From the NCBI RefSeq assembly GCF_037094685.1, contig NZ_CP146614.1:4402001-4466000 (forward strand): a stretch of 64,000 bases of DNA. The letters are read 5' to 3'. Origin of the DNA: Massilia sp. METH4. GTDB taxonomy: Bacteria > Pseudomonadota > Gammaproteobacteria > Burkholderiales > Burkholderiaceae_D. A program made the translations under genes and the position numbers. Numbering within the stretch: position 1 is the first letter of the stretch; each line of letters opens with the position of its first letter. Shown here one piece after another: positions 25,200 through 35,364 of the stretch. The notes under the pieces are model-generated. The model did no database searches. It saw only the letters and a list, made by a program, of their open reading frames with translations, and was not told the DNA's origin.

Positions 25200-25901
25200 A
25201 TGGGCACCGCAACCCCTGTGGAGGACCGCCCGGCCGGGCAGCCGGGCAAGGTACCGCTGGCCGGCATGCGCGGCGCGATCGCGCGCAATATGGAACAGGG
25301 CTGGCGCGTGCCGCGCGTGGCCCAGTCGATCGAAGCCGACGTGTCGGCGTTGCAGGCGCTGCGCGACGCCGCCGGCGAAGGCGCCAGGAGCAGCCTGACG
25401 GCCTACGTGCTGCGCGCCGTCGCGCTGTGCCTGCGCGAGCATCCGCGCCTGAACGCGCGGCTGCTCGACAAGGATATCGAGCTCATGGAAGACATCAACC
25501 TGGGCCTGGCCGTGAGCCTGGACGAAGGCCTGATGGTGCCGGTGCTGCGCAATGCCGACCAGAAGAGCACGGCGGAGCTGGCGGCCGAAGCACGCCAGTT
25601 GGCCGAGGGCGCGCGCGCCGGCAGCCTGTCCCCCGGCAGCTACCAGCGCGGCACCTTCACCGTCACCAGCCTGGCCGGCACCGCCATCGACAGCTTCACG
25701 CCGATCCTCAACGCGCCGCAAGTGGCGATCCTCGGCGTGACCCGCGTCGCCGCCAGGCCGGTGGCGCGGGGGAGCGGCGTGGTGGTGGCGCCGATGATGG
25801 GGCTGCACCTGGTGTTCGACCACCGCGCGGTGGACGGCTATCCGGCCGCGCTGTTCCTGACGGCGCTGAAGCAGCGCCTGGAAACGGCGGAGGGGCTGTG
25901 A
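25200..25901 (+). CDS. Lipoyl-less E2 acyltransferase catalytic domain
   Basis: The 233-residue protein is the catalytic core of a 2-oxoacid dehydrogenase E2 with the acyltransferase motif VFDHRAVDGYPAA near the C-terminus and the typical MRGAIARNM start helix. It lacks both the lipoyl domain and a recognisable peripheral-subunit-binding domain. The preceding gene supplies the lipoyl domain as a separate protein, with 3 bases between them. How E1 and E3 dock onto this core is therefore unclear. Its stop overlaps the start of the lipoate ligase gene by one base. Confidence 0.83.
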   Translation: MGTATPVEDRPAGQPGKVPLAGMRGAIARNMEQGWRVPRVAQSIEADVSALQALRDAAGEGARSSLTAYVLRAVALCLREHPRLNARLLDKDIELMEDINLGLAVSLDEGLMVPVLRNADQKSTAELAAEARQLAEGARAGSLSPGSYQRGTFTVTSLAGTAIDSFTPILNAPQVAILGVTRVAARPVARGSGVVVAPMMGLHLVFDHRAVDGYPAALFLTALKQRLETAEGL

Positions 25902-26674
25902 TGGACAACCGTGCGGTCTTCATCGACACGGTGACCTGCCGCGAGGAACAGGCGTGGAACGCGGCCCAGCTGGACGAGCCGGTGACCGAGCCGCGCATGC
26001 GGCTGTGGACCTACCGCGCGCCGGGCGTGGTGCTCGGTTGCTCGCAGGGGGCCCTGCGCGAGCGGCTGGACGGCGCGCATACGCTTGCCGGCGCGGTCGT
26101 GCAGCGCGGCTCGGGCGGCGGTGCCGTGCTCACCGGGCCGTGGATGGTCAGCGCGTCGATCGTGTTGCCGCCGGCGCACCCGCTGCTCGGCCGTGGCACC
26201 CTGTCGAGCTACCGCTGGCTGGGCGCGCTGCACGCGGGCCTGTTGCGCGATATCGGCATCGCCGCCTATGCCATTCCTCCCGAGGAGGTGCGGCTGCGCG
26301 AGGCCGATGGGGGGCTGAAGTGGGCCTGCTATGGCGGCGTCTCGCCATGGGAGGTGGTGGTCGGCCGGCGCAAGATCGTCGGGCTCGCCCAGCTGCGGCG
26401 GCGCACCGGCGTGCTGCTGACCTCCGGCACGCTCATCGGCCGGCCCGACTGGCCGCTGCTGTGCGATGCGCTCGGCCAGCCGCCCGCCGACGCGGCGCTG
26501 CTGGAAGAACGCACCACCTCGTTCGCCGAGCAGCTGGGCGCGCCCATCCTCGCCGAGGTGCTGGCCGAGCGCCTGCACCACATGTTGACCGACGTGCTCG
26601 GGGCGGCCGCCGACGCCACCGTTGCGTGCCCGCCCACGCCGAGGGCGCAACGCCAATTCTTCCTGTCGCATTGA
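25901..26674 (+). CDS. Lipoate-protein ligase A-family protein
   Basis: The 257-residue protein belongs to the BPL/LplA/LipB cofactor-transferase family. It has the glycine-rich binding motif VQRGSGGGAVLTGP (about residues 67-80) and the catalytic lysine region GRRKIVGLAQLRRRTG (about 158). It starts within the E2 stop codon, so it is co-translated with the operon. It probably attaches lipoate or octanoate to the stand-alone lipoyl domain, whose lysine turn is atypical and may not suit the housekeeping enzymes. No lipoate synthase gene is seen nearby. Confidence 0.78.
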   Translation: MDNRAVFIDTVTCREEQAWNAAQLDEPVTEPRMRLWTYRAPGVVLGCSQGALRERLDGAHTLAGAVVQRGSGGGAVLTGPWMVSASIVLPPAHPLLGRGTLSSYRWLGALHAGLLRDIGIAAYAIPPEEVRLREADGGLKWACYGGVSPWEVVVGRRKIVGLAQLRRRTGVLLTSGTLIGRPDWPLLCDALGQPPADAALLEERTTSFAEQLGAPILAEVLAERLHHMLTDVLGAAADATVACPPTPRAQRQFFLSH

Positions 26675-26687
26675 TGAAAGGACCAAG

Positions 26688-27269
26688 ATGAACGAACCAG
26701 TCAAACCCGCCTGCGGCGGGACCGGCATGCGCGTGCTGCCGAAAACGATCACCGTGACGCGGCGGGGCTTCCTGCACGGCGGCGCGATGGCCCTGGGCAT
26801 CGCGGCGGTGACCCCCGCCGCGCTCGGCGAGCCGGCGGCCGCGGGGCTTGCCCGGACCTTCCGCGTGCTGGGCGCGCCCGCGGCGGCGACCCTGCTGCGC
26901 ATGGCGCGCGACGTATTTCCCCACGACCGGCTGGCCGAACGCTATTACGCCGATGCGCTGCGCCCCCTCGAGCGCGCCATGGCGAAGGACAAGGCGCTGG
27001 CCGCGATGGTGCGCGCCGGCGTGCGCGACCTCGACGCGGCAGCCAGGGCCCGCTTCGGCGCGGCCTACGCCGCCGTGCCGGCCGAAGCCGACCGCGTTGC
27101 CCTGCTGCAGGGGATCGAGGCGACGCCTTTCTTCCAGAAGATCCGCGGCGACATGGTGACCAGCCTGTACGACAACAAGGCCGTCTGGCCCCTGCTCGGC
27201 TACGAGGGCTCCTCATGGGAGCAGGGCGGCTACCTGGCGCGCGGGTTCAACGACATCGACTGGCTGTAG
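26688..27269 (+). CDS. Tat-exported small subunit for the second GMC oxidoreductase
   Basis: The 193-residue protein has a twin-arginine-type signal (TVTRRGFLHGGAMALGIAAV, about 23-42) and a C-terminal tail WEQGGYLARGFNDIDWL like that of partners of GMC oxidoreductases (gluconate 2-dehydrogenase subunit 3-like). It is only distantly similar to the small subunit at 10005. It lies 13 bases after the lipoate ligase gene and 37 bases before the GMC gene, and likely escorts that flavoprotein to the periplasm. Confidence 0.7.
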   Translation: MNEPVKPACGGTGMRVLPKTITVTRRGFLHGGAMALGIAAVTPAALGEPAAAGLARTFRVLGAPAAATLLRMARDVFPHDRLAERYYADALRPLERAMAKDKALAAMVRAGVRDLDAAARARFGAAYAAVPAEADRVALLQGIEATPFFQKIRGDMVTSLYDNKAVWPLLGYEGSSWEQGGYLARGFNDIDWL

Positions 27270-27306
27270 GCGGCCGGCGCAGCACCATAACAATACAGGA
27301 GACAGC

Positions 27307-28884
27307 ATGAGCAGGAAATTCGCATTGAACGACCCGGACGTGGTCGTGATCATCGGCTCGGGCGCCGGCGGCGCCACGCTGGCGCACGAGCTGGCGCGCA
27401 AGGGCGTCGACAAGATCGTGATGCTGGAAGCGGGCAAGCATTTCACGCAGGCCGATTTCGAGAACGATGAATGGGCCATGTTCAACAAGCTTTCCTGGCT
27501 CGACAAGCGTATCTCGGCCGGCGGCTGGCACCACACGAAAACCTATCCGAACCTGCCGGCCTGGATCGTCAAGGCCGTGGGCGGCTCGACGGTGCACTGG
27601 TCCGGCGTGGCGCTGCGCTTCCAGGAGCACGACTTCCGCACCCGTACCGTGTATGGCGCCGTGGAAGGCGCCAACGTGCTGGACTGGCCCATCACGCTGG
27701 AAGAGCTGCAGCCCTACTACGAGCTGGCGGAAAAGAAGATGGGCGTGGCGGGAACGCGCGCGAGCGGCTTGCCGCCCATGCCGGAAAGTAACCAGACGAA
27801 GGTGGTGGCGGCCGGGGCCCGCAAGATCGGCTACCAGCGCATCATCCGGCCCGTCGCCTCGAACTCGCAGCCGTACGACGGAAGGCCCGGCTGCATGCAG
27901 ATCGGCTTTTGCATGCAGGGCTGCAAGATTGGCGCGAAATGGTCGACGCTGTACACGGAAGTGCCGCGCGCCGTGGAAACGGGCCGGGTGGAATTGCGGT
28001 CCGAGAGCATGGCGCTGCAGATCCGCCACGACAGGGCCGGCAAGGTGAACGGCGTGCTGTACGCCGACCGCAAGGGCCGCCACGTGCTGCAGAAGGCGCG
28101 GCTCGTGTGCGTGGCCGGCAACTCGATCGAATCGCCGCGCCTGCTGCTCAACTCGGCGTCGGCGATGTTCCCCGACGGCCTGGCCAATTCGTCCGGCCAG
28201 GTGGGGCGCAACTACATGAACCATTCCACGGCCGCGGCGCTGGCGATCCACCGCAAGCCGGTGTACATGAACCGCGGCTTCGACATCGGCGCCGTAATTG
28301 CCGACGAGGTGCCGCCCGACACGCGGCGCGGCTTCAACGGCGGCTATTACCTGGAAGGGCTGGCGCTGGGCCTGCCGTACGCGGCCGCGTTCATGAAGCC
28401 GGGGGGCTGGGGCAGGGATGTCACGTCCGCGCTGGAGATGTACGACCACATGACGGCGATCTGGGTGTGCGGCGAGGACATGGCGCGCGAACAGAACGCC
28501 ATCACGCTGCACCCGACCGAGAAGGACCAGTACGGCCTGCCCGTGCCGATCGTGAGCAAGACCTACCACCGCAACGACGACGCCATCGCGGCCCACGGGC
28601 TGGCTCAGTTCCGCAAGCTGTCGGAGGCGGTGGGCGCCACGCGCGTGATCGACATGCCGGCCTACCCGGCCAGCCACAACATGGGGACCAACCGCATGAG
28701 CGCGCACGCGCGCGACGGCGTGGTGAACAAATGGGGGCGCAGCCACGACATCCCCAATCTCTACATCTCGGACGGCAGCCAGTTCACGTCGAGTTCGGCG
28801 GCCAATCCCACGCTGACGATCGTCGCGCTGGCGATCCGGCAGGCCGAACACATCGCCGCCGAACTGGGGCGCGGCGCGCTGTAG
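27307..28884 (+). CDS. GMC-family FAD oxidoreductase 2
   Basis: The 525-residue flavoprotein starts with the FAD motif VVIIGSGAGGATLAHELARKG (about 11-30). It contains GGSTVHWSGVALRF (about 98-110) and CMQIGFCMQGCKIGAKWS (about 198-215), and ends with SHNMGTNRMS (about 457) and SSAANPTLTIVALA (about 497). This is the bacterial alcohol/sugar-type GMC group that pairs with Tat small subunits. As the last gene of the sigma-54 operon it probably produces or consumes the alpha-hydroxyketone handled by the dehydrogenase complex. It is not a close copy of the GMC enzyme at 10670. A hairpin follows its stop codon. Confidence 0.85.
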   Translation: MSRKFALNDPDVVVIIGSGAGGATLAHELARKGVDKIVMLEAGKHFTQADFENDEWAMFNKLSWLDKRISAGGWHHTKTYPNLPAWIVKAVGGSTVHWSGVALRFQEHDFRTRTVYGAVEGANVLDWPITLEELQPYYELAEKKMGVAGTRASGLPPMPESNQTKVVAAGARKIGYQRIIRPVASNSQPYDGRPGCMQIGFCMQGCKIGAKWSTLYTEVPRAVETGRVELRSESMALQIRHDRAGKVNGVLYADRKGRHVLQKARLVCVAGNSIESPRLLLNSASAMFPDGLANSSGQVGRNYMNHSTAAALAIHRKPVYMNRGFDIGAVIADEVPPDTRRGFNGGYYLEGLALGLPYAAAFMKPGGWGRDVTSALEMYDHMTAIWVCGEDMAREQNAITLHPTEKDQYGLPVPIVSKTYHRNDDAIAAHGLAQFRKLSEAVGATRVIDMPAYPASHNMGTNRMSAHARDGVVNKWGRSHDIPNLYISDGSQFTSSSAANPTLTIVALAIRQAEHIAAELGRGAL

Positions 28885-28890
28885 CCGTAC

Positions 28891-28919
28891 GATGGTCCCC
28901 GCGCCGCGGCGGGGCCATG
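28891..28919 (+). terminator. Hairpin after the dehydrogenase operon
   Basis: GGTCCCCGC and GCGGGGCC pair (one bulge) around GCC-GCG immediately after the GMC gene; only a weak T content follows. It probably separates the operon from the activator gene at 28987. Confidence 0.5.
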
Positions 28920-28986
28920 TTGACGTATCATTACAAGCGGGCAATGACCGGCAATCAATGAGTTGCCGGCGCAGCAGGAGACAGGC

Positions 28987-30953
<1,967 letters not shown>

Positions 30954-30954
<1 letters not shown>

Positions 30955-30973
30955 GGGGCGCCCGGGCGCCCCC
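30954..30973. terminator. Bidirectional hairpin between convergent genes
   Basis: GGGGGCGCCCGGGCGCCCCC is a perfect 20-bp palindrome that includes the last base of the activator stop codon, between the activator and the convergent VOC gene. Confidence 0.6.
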
Positions 30974-30982
30974 TTGGCGTCG

Positions 30983-31573
30983 CTACCTGGCCGGGTAGCG
31001 CGGGTCCCACAAGAGCGGTTTCGTCGTCTTCTCGTATGCCATGCCGCGCGGCAGGCTGACGATCTCCAGTTGCAGGCCCCAGGGCGCCAGGAAGTACATC
31101 CACGTCAGCCCGGCCGCCGGGCCCTCCTTGAAGGTGCTCGGGCTGCCGAGCGTGCGCACGCCCTTCGCGCGCAGCCAGGCGACCGCCTTGTCCATGTCCT
31201 CGACATAGAACGCGAGGTGATGGCCGCCGATGTCGCTGTTGCGCGGCAGCCTGGTGGCCTGGTCGGGCGCGGCGTACTCGAAGACTTCGACATTGATGCC
31301 CTGCCCGCAGCGCACCATCTGGAAGCGGCGGATCTCGGCGCGCGGATCGACATTCAGGTGGACCGTCATCCAGTCATCGGCGAACTTGAACGCGCCCAGT
31401 TCGATGGAAGCCTCGCAGCCGATCACGTCGACGAAGAAGCGCACGGCCTCGTGCATGTCCGGCACCGTGATGCCCACGTGGTGGGCGCCCTTCATGCCGG
31501 GCATGCCGGCGCTGGCGCCGAGCGGCAGTGCCAGCGCGAACGCGGCGCAGGCGATGGTCTGTTTCAAGCGCAT
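30983..31573 (-). CDS. Exported VOC/glyoxalase-superfamily protein
   Basis: The 196-residue protein has a signal peptide (MRLKQTIACAAFALALPLGASA) and then a VOC fold: HHVGITVPDMHEAVRFFVDVIGCE opens the first module and GGHHLAFYVEDMDKAVAWL the second, with a metal-site glutamate in LQLEIV. Members include glyoxalases, ring-cleavage dioxygenases and epimerases. A periplasmic location is unusual for the family. It lies 43 bases after the butanediol-dehydrogenase-like gene, so it falls under the same sigma-54 promoter. The function is unknown. Confidence 0.8.
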   Translation of the reverse strand: MRLKQTIACAAFALALPLGASAGMPGMKGAHHVGITVPDMHEAVRFFVDVIGCEASIELGAFKFADDWMTVHLNVDPRAEIRRFQMVRCGQGINVEVFEYAAPDQATRLPRNSDIGGHHLAFYVEDMDKAVAWLRAKGVRTLGSPSTFKEGPAAGLTWMYFLAPWGLQLEIVSLPRGMAYEKTTKPLLWDPRYPAR

Positions 31574-31616
31574 GGGGTCTCCTTGTGTTGTGGTGATGCG
31601 AAACGTGGTACTGCGT

Positions 31617-32723
31617 TCATGCCACTGCCGCCGCGGCCGGCGTCACGATGATCTTCACGTTGTTTTCCTTGTCGCGCGCGAGGCGCTCGAAGCCGCCGGC
31701 CACGATGTCTTCCAGGGCGATGCGGCCGGTGATGAACGGCGCGACATCGATGCGGCCGTCGGCGATGAAGGCAATCACGTCGGCAAACTCGCCGTTGTAC
31801 GCCAGCGAGCCGACCACCCGCTTCTCGGTGGAGACCAGGTTGAAGAAATTGAAGCTGCTCGGTTCCTCGAAGACACCGACCAGCACGCAGGTGCCGGCCT
31901 TGCGGATCGCGTCGATGGCCAGTTTCGCCGTGTCGCGATGGCCGATGCACTCGAAGCTGACGTCGGCGCCCAGGCCCGCCGTGACGCGGCGCACCTCGGC
32001 CAGCGCGTCGCAGGACGAGGGATCGAACACGTGGCTGGCGCCGACCGCCAGCGCGCGCGCCTTGCGTGCGCCCGACATTTCCAGGGCGATCACCTGGGCG
32101 GCGCCGGCGGCGCGGGCGCAGGCGATCGTGCACAGGCCGATGGTGCCGGCGCCCACCACCACCACGCTTTGCCCCAGCAGCGAACCGGCTTTCTTCACTG
32201 CGTGCATGCCCACGGCGAGCGGCTCGATGAGGGCGCCCGCTTCGGCCGGGAAGTCGTCGGGCAGCTTGTAGAGCAGGTCGGCGGGCACGTTGACCAGTTC
32301 GGCGAAGGCGCCGTTGTTCATCAAGCCGGTGAAGGCCAGCTGTTCGCAGATGTTGTACATGCCATGCGTGCAGTAGTAGCAGCGGCCGCAGTGCTGGCAC
32401 GCGTCCGCGGCCACCCGCTGGCCGACCGCGAAGCCTTCGACGCCTGGGCCGAGGGCGGCGATCTCGCCGCAGAATTCGTGGCCGAGGATGCATTGCCCCT
32501 CGATGCCGGTCAGCGGGTGAGGCGTGCCGACGGGGATGAACACGGGACCGGCCAGGTATTCATGCAGGTCCGATCCGCAGATGCCGCACCAGTGCACGCG
32601 GATCTGCACCCAGCCTTCCTGCGGGGGCGGCGGCAGCGGCACGGTGTCGACGCGGATATCGTGGCGGCCATGCCAGACCGCCGCGCGCATCGTGCGGGGT
32701 GAATCGGGGTAAGAGTCGTTCAT
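31617..32723 (-). CDS. Zn-dependent alcohol dehydrogenase, butanediol dehydrogenase-like
   Basis: This 368-residue medium-chain dehydrogenase has the catalytic zinc site CGICGSDLHEYL and GHEFCGEI, the structural zinc cluster CQHCGRCYYCTHGMYNIC (about 103-120) and the NAD site VVVGAGTIGLCT (about 187). The segment GPVFIP-PHPLTG matches (R,R)-butanediol dehydrogenases, which interconvert 2,3-butanediol and acetoin. That agrees with the acetoin-type dehydrogenase operon and AcoR-like activator. The start at 32723 has GGAGA at ideal spacing; an adjacent ATG at 32726 is possible. A consensus sigma-54 promoter lies just upstream. Confidence 0.85.
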   Translation of the reverse strand: MNDSYPDSPRTMRAAVWHGRHDIRVDTVPLPPPPQEGWVQIRVHWCGICGSDLHEYLAGPVFIPVGTPHPLTGIEGQCILGHEFCGEIAALGPGVEGFAVGQRVAADACQHCGRCYYCTHGMYNICEQLAFTGLMNNGAFAELVNVPADLLYKLPDDFPAEAGALIEPLAVGMHAVKKAGSLLGQSVVVVGAGTIGLCTIACARAAGAAQVIALEMSGARKARALAVGASHVFDPSSCDALAEVRRVTAGLGADVSFECIGHRDTAKLAIDAIRKAGTCVLVGVFEEPSSFNFFNLVSTEKRVVGSLAYNGEFADVIAFIADGRIDVAPFITGRIALEDIVAGGFERLARDKENNVKIIVTPAAAAVA

Positions 32724-32755
32724 CATGTGTCTCCTTGTTGTGGTGAGGAGAGCAC

Positions 32756-32771
32756 AGCAACACGCGTGCCA
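32756..32771 (-). promoter_or_regulatory. Sigma-54 (-24/-12) promoter of the butanediol dehydrogenase-like operon
   Basis: Read on the minus strand, TGGCACGCGTGTTGCT is a full match to TGGCACG-N4-TTGCW, about 30 bp upstream of the start codon. The half-site CTGCGACA (32856-32863), shared with the palindrome at 22619, lies about 85 bp upstream of the -24 element. Confidence 0.8.
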
Positions 32772-32996
32772 ACGAATTTCCGGCGGCGGGCGCACGGCCG
32801 GTGCGGCGTTCCCCGTGGAACGGCGCCTGCGGGCGGGCGCCATCGCATCGTCCGGCTGCGACACCTGTGCCTGATTCGCCTGTATCGGCTGAGACGATCG
32901 TATGGCTTTTCCCCGGCACGGTCCTGCTGCCACCGGCTTTCCAGCCTGCCGTGGGGACGACGTCGGCCGTGCCGGGCGAAGCGCCTGCCGGCGCCA

Positions 32997-35180
32997 TCAA
33001 AGGTCGAATGCGGCCGTCAGCTCGACGGTGCGGGGCTCGCCCAGCACGATCTGGTTCGCGGCGCTGGAACCGGTCCACTTGGCGTACAGGCGGTCGGCCA
33101 GGTTGCGCACCCGCAGCGTCACCGTGGCCGGACGGGCACGCCAGCTGACATGGGCATCGGCCAGCGCATGGCCGTTCATCCGCACGGTGTTGGCATTGTC
33201 CGCATAGCGCGCGCCGGTATAGCTCAGGCCCGCGCCGACGGCCAGGCCAAGCCGGGCGATGCGGTAGTCGCTCCACAGCCGCGCGGTGCGTTCGGGTACG
33301 TTGACGGGGACCTTGCCCACCCGCGACACGCCGCCGGTCTCGACCAGCGAGTCGTAGTGCGCGTCCAGCACTGAAAGGTTGCCCGCAATGCTCAGCGCGC
33401 CGCTGGCCTGCCAGCTTGCCGACAGCTCGACGCCGCGCGACGAGATCCTGCCATTGTTGACCGTGATGTTCGGCCGATCCGGATCGCGCGACAGCACGTC
33501 GGTCTGCTCCAGCCGGTACAGCGCGGCGCTCCAGTCGAACCGCCGGGCCGGCAGGCTCTGCTTGATGCCGGCCTCGATCTGGCGGCCCCGGGTAAGCGGA
33601 TAGGCCGCGTTGCTGGCGTTCATCAGCAGCAGGTTCGAGCTGCCCACGGGCGCCGCCGCGGTGCCGGCCTGGCCATACAGCGCCGTATCGGGCCGTGCTT
33701 CCCAGACCACGCCGGCGCGCGCGGATGACGGCCGGTAGCGCCTGGAGAACCCGCTCGTGGCGGCGAGATTGCGGTCGTCGGCCTCGTTTTCGAGCCGGAT
33801 CGTTTCGTGGCGCAAGCCGGTCACCACGGTCAGGCCGGGGACGAGCGTCAGCGCATCCTCGGCGAAGACGGCGGCGGTGCGTACCCGCGTGCGCAGCATG
33901 ACGCGGTTGCCGGCGCCGGTCGTCAATGCCATGCTGTCGTCGTAGTAGCCCTGGTACGGAGCAAACAGGTCGACCAGCAGTGCCGCGCGGGTGGCGGCCG
34001 AGCCGTCCGAGAAGCGGCGGTCGCTGGCGAACGCGGTATGGGTCAGCTCGGCGCCGGCGACGAAGCGGTGCCGCATGCCAGCCAGCGTGCCCTGGTAACC
34101 GAGATCGACGCGGTCGCTCCAGACCCGGTGCTCGTGGCCGACGTGGCTCTGCGTACGCACGACGCTGGCCGGCGCGGCGAAGACATTGCTCTCCGCATTG
34201 CGCCAAAGGCGGTCGGCATCGTAGCGGGACAGCTCGTTGCGAAGGGTCCAGCCGGGAGTGAATTGCCAGCCCACTTTCGCGCGCAGCCACAGGCTGTCGG
34301 CATCCATCACGCTGTCCAGCAGGTTGTAGTTGATGCGGGCGACGCGGCGGTCGATGACCCGCCCGGTCGGGTCGCTGACGGCGCCGGTCGGCGCGCCGGC
34401 CAGCGCCGCCGGGATCAGCGGTGTGCCGTAATAGGCGCCGACGTCGTCGCGCAGCCGGTCCAGCGACAGGTCCAGCGTGAGCCCGGGGCGGAACGTGGTG
34501 TGCCAGGCCGCCGTCAGATGCGTGAGCCGCTGGCCGGTCCGGTCGATCCAGCCATCGCTGCGGTTGTGGCTCACGTCGACGCGCCAGGCGCTGTCGCTGC
34601 CGGCCGGGCCGCCCAGGCCGAGCGCCGCGCGCCGTGCCCCGTAGCTGCCTGCGGACAGCAGGGCTTCGGCGCTGGCTTCGCGGCGGGCCTGGCGCGGCAC
34701 GAAGTTGACCGCGCCGCCGATGCCGCCTTCGCCGTGCAGCACGGAAGAGGGGCCTTTGAGCACTTCGATGCGTTCATAGTTCCAGCTGTCCTGCGGGCGG
34801 GTCGACATGGTTGGCGTCGAGATGCGCATGCCGTCGTACAGGTAGGTGAGGAAGCCGCCGGTGAAGCCGCGGGTCGACGCGACGCCGGGCGAGCCGGGGT
34901 TGCCGCCCACCGTCATGCCGACGGCGCCGCCCAGCGCATCCTCGAGCGTGCGCGCGCCGCGCTGCTCCATCAGGGCGCGGTCGATCACTTCGACCGATGC
35001 CGGGGTTTCGGCAAGAGTCAGTCCGAGGCGCGAGCCGGCGTCGGCCACGGCGTTGAACGCCGGCCTGGGGGCGGCCGTGATGGTGACGGTGGCGATCGGC
35101 TGCTCGTCGGCACGGGCCGGCAGCACGGGACCGGCGGCAATGACGCTGGCCAGAAGGGGAAGGACGTTCTTTTTCTTCAT
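32997..35180 (-). CDS. TonB-dependent siderophore-type receptor
   Basis: The 727-residue protein has a signal peptide (about 1-24), the TonB-box region ATVTITAAP, a plug with YERIEVLKGPSSVLHGEGGIGGAVNFVPR (about 136-165) and a barrel ending in AAFDL. The ETPASVEVIDRALMEQRGARTLEDAL segment is typical of the ferric-siderophore receptor group. A dyad-like AT-rich stretch TGATA-N12-TATCA (35273-35294) lies upstream and might be a weak Fur site, though the match is poor. The gene stands apart from the neighbouring catabolic operons, and no siderophore synthesis gene is nearby. Confidence 0.88.
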   Translation of the reverse strand: MKKKNVLPLLASVIAAGPVLPARADEQPIATVTITAAPRPAFNAVADAGSRLGLTLAETPASVEVIDRALMEQRGARTLEDALGGAVGMTVGGNPGSPGVASTRGFTGGFLTYLYDGMRISTPTMSTRPQDSWNYERIEVLKGPSSVLHGEGGIGGAVNFVPRQARREASAEALLSAGSYGARRAALGLGGPAGSDSAWRVDVSHNRSDGWIDRTGQRLTHLTAAWHTTFRPGLTLDLSLDRLRDDVGAYYGTPLIPAALAGAPTGAVSDPTGRVIDRRVARINYNLLDSVMDADSLWLRAKVGWQFTPGWTLRNELSRYDADRLWRNAESNVFAAPASVVRTQSHVGHEHRVWSDRVDLGYQGTLAGMRHRFVAGAELTHTAFASDRRFSDGSAATRAALLVDLFAPYQGYYDDSMALTTGAGNRVMLRTRVRTAAVFAEDALTLVPGLTVVTGLRHETIRLENEADDRNLAATSGFSRRYRPSSARAGVVWEARPDTALYGQAGTAAAPVGSSNLLLMNASNAAYPLTRGRQIEAGIKQSLPARRFDWSAALYRLEQTDVLSRDPDRPNITVNNGRISSRGVELSASWQASGALSIAGNLSVLDAHYDSLVETGGVSRVGKVPVNVPERTARLWSDYRIARLGLAVGAGLSYTGARYADNANTVRMNGHALADAHVSWRARPATVTLRVRNLADRLYAKWTGSSAANQIVLGEPRTVELTAAFDL

Positions 35181-35303
35181 GATGGGGGTTCGGCCGGAGA
35201 CTTGCGTCCCGGCGTAGCGGTTGAAGACGGTACCGGCCCCAGGTCCAGGCTCGGCTGCGAACCGCGAGTTTATGATATTGCGAGTGCGTTATCAATAAGC
35301 CCA

Positions 35304-35332
35304 GCAGGCCGGCACGCGTCGTGCCGGCCTGC
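35304..35332 (-). terminator. Hairpin terminator after the PaeA/YtfL-like gene
   Basis: Perfect 13-bp arms (GCAGGCCGGCACG and complement) enclose a CGT loop, 33 bases past the stop codon on the minus strand. CTTATT follows shortly after. Confidence 0.65.
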
Positions 35333-35364
35333 GCGTGTGCCGATTGCTGGCGGCGCCCGGCCGC

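Noticed and set aside
24927..25901. Frameshift or sequencing error splitting one E2 gene
   Set aside because: Both parts have their own start codons and suitable upstream sequence, the lipoyl ORF ends cleanly after a complete domain, and the linker and binding domain are absent rather than out of frame; still worth confirming by resequencing.
22824..25901. Calling the operon a pyruvate dehydrogenase
   Set aside because: The AcoR-like activator, sigma-54 promoter and butanediol dehydrogenase-like gene in the regulon argue for an acetoin-type substrate, and no E3 or pdhR gene is present.
35273..35294. Possible Fur box upstream of the siderophore-type receptor
   Set aside because: Only the outer TGATA/TATCA match as an inverted repeat; the inner positions do not fit the 19-bp Fur consensus, so it is mentioned only within the receptor entry.
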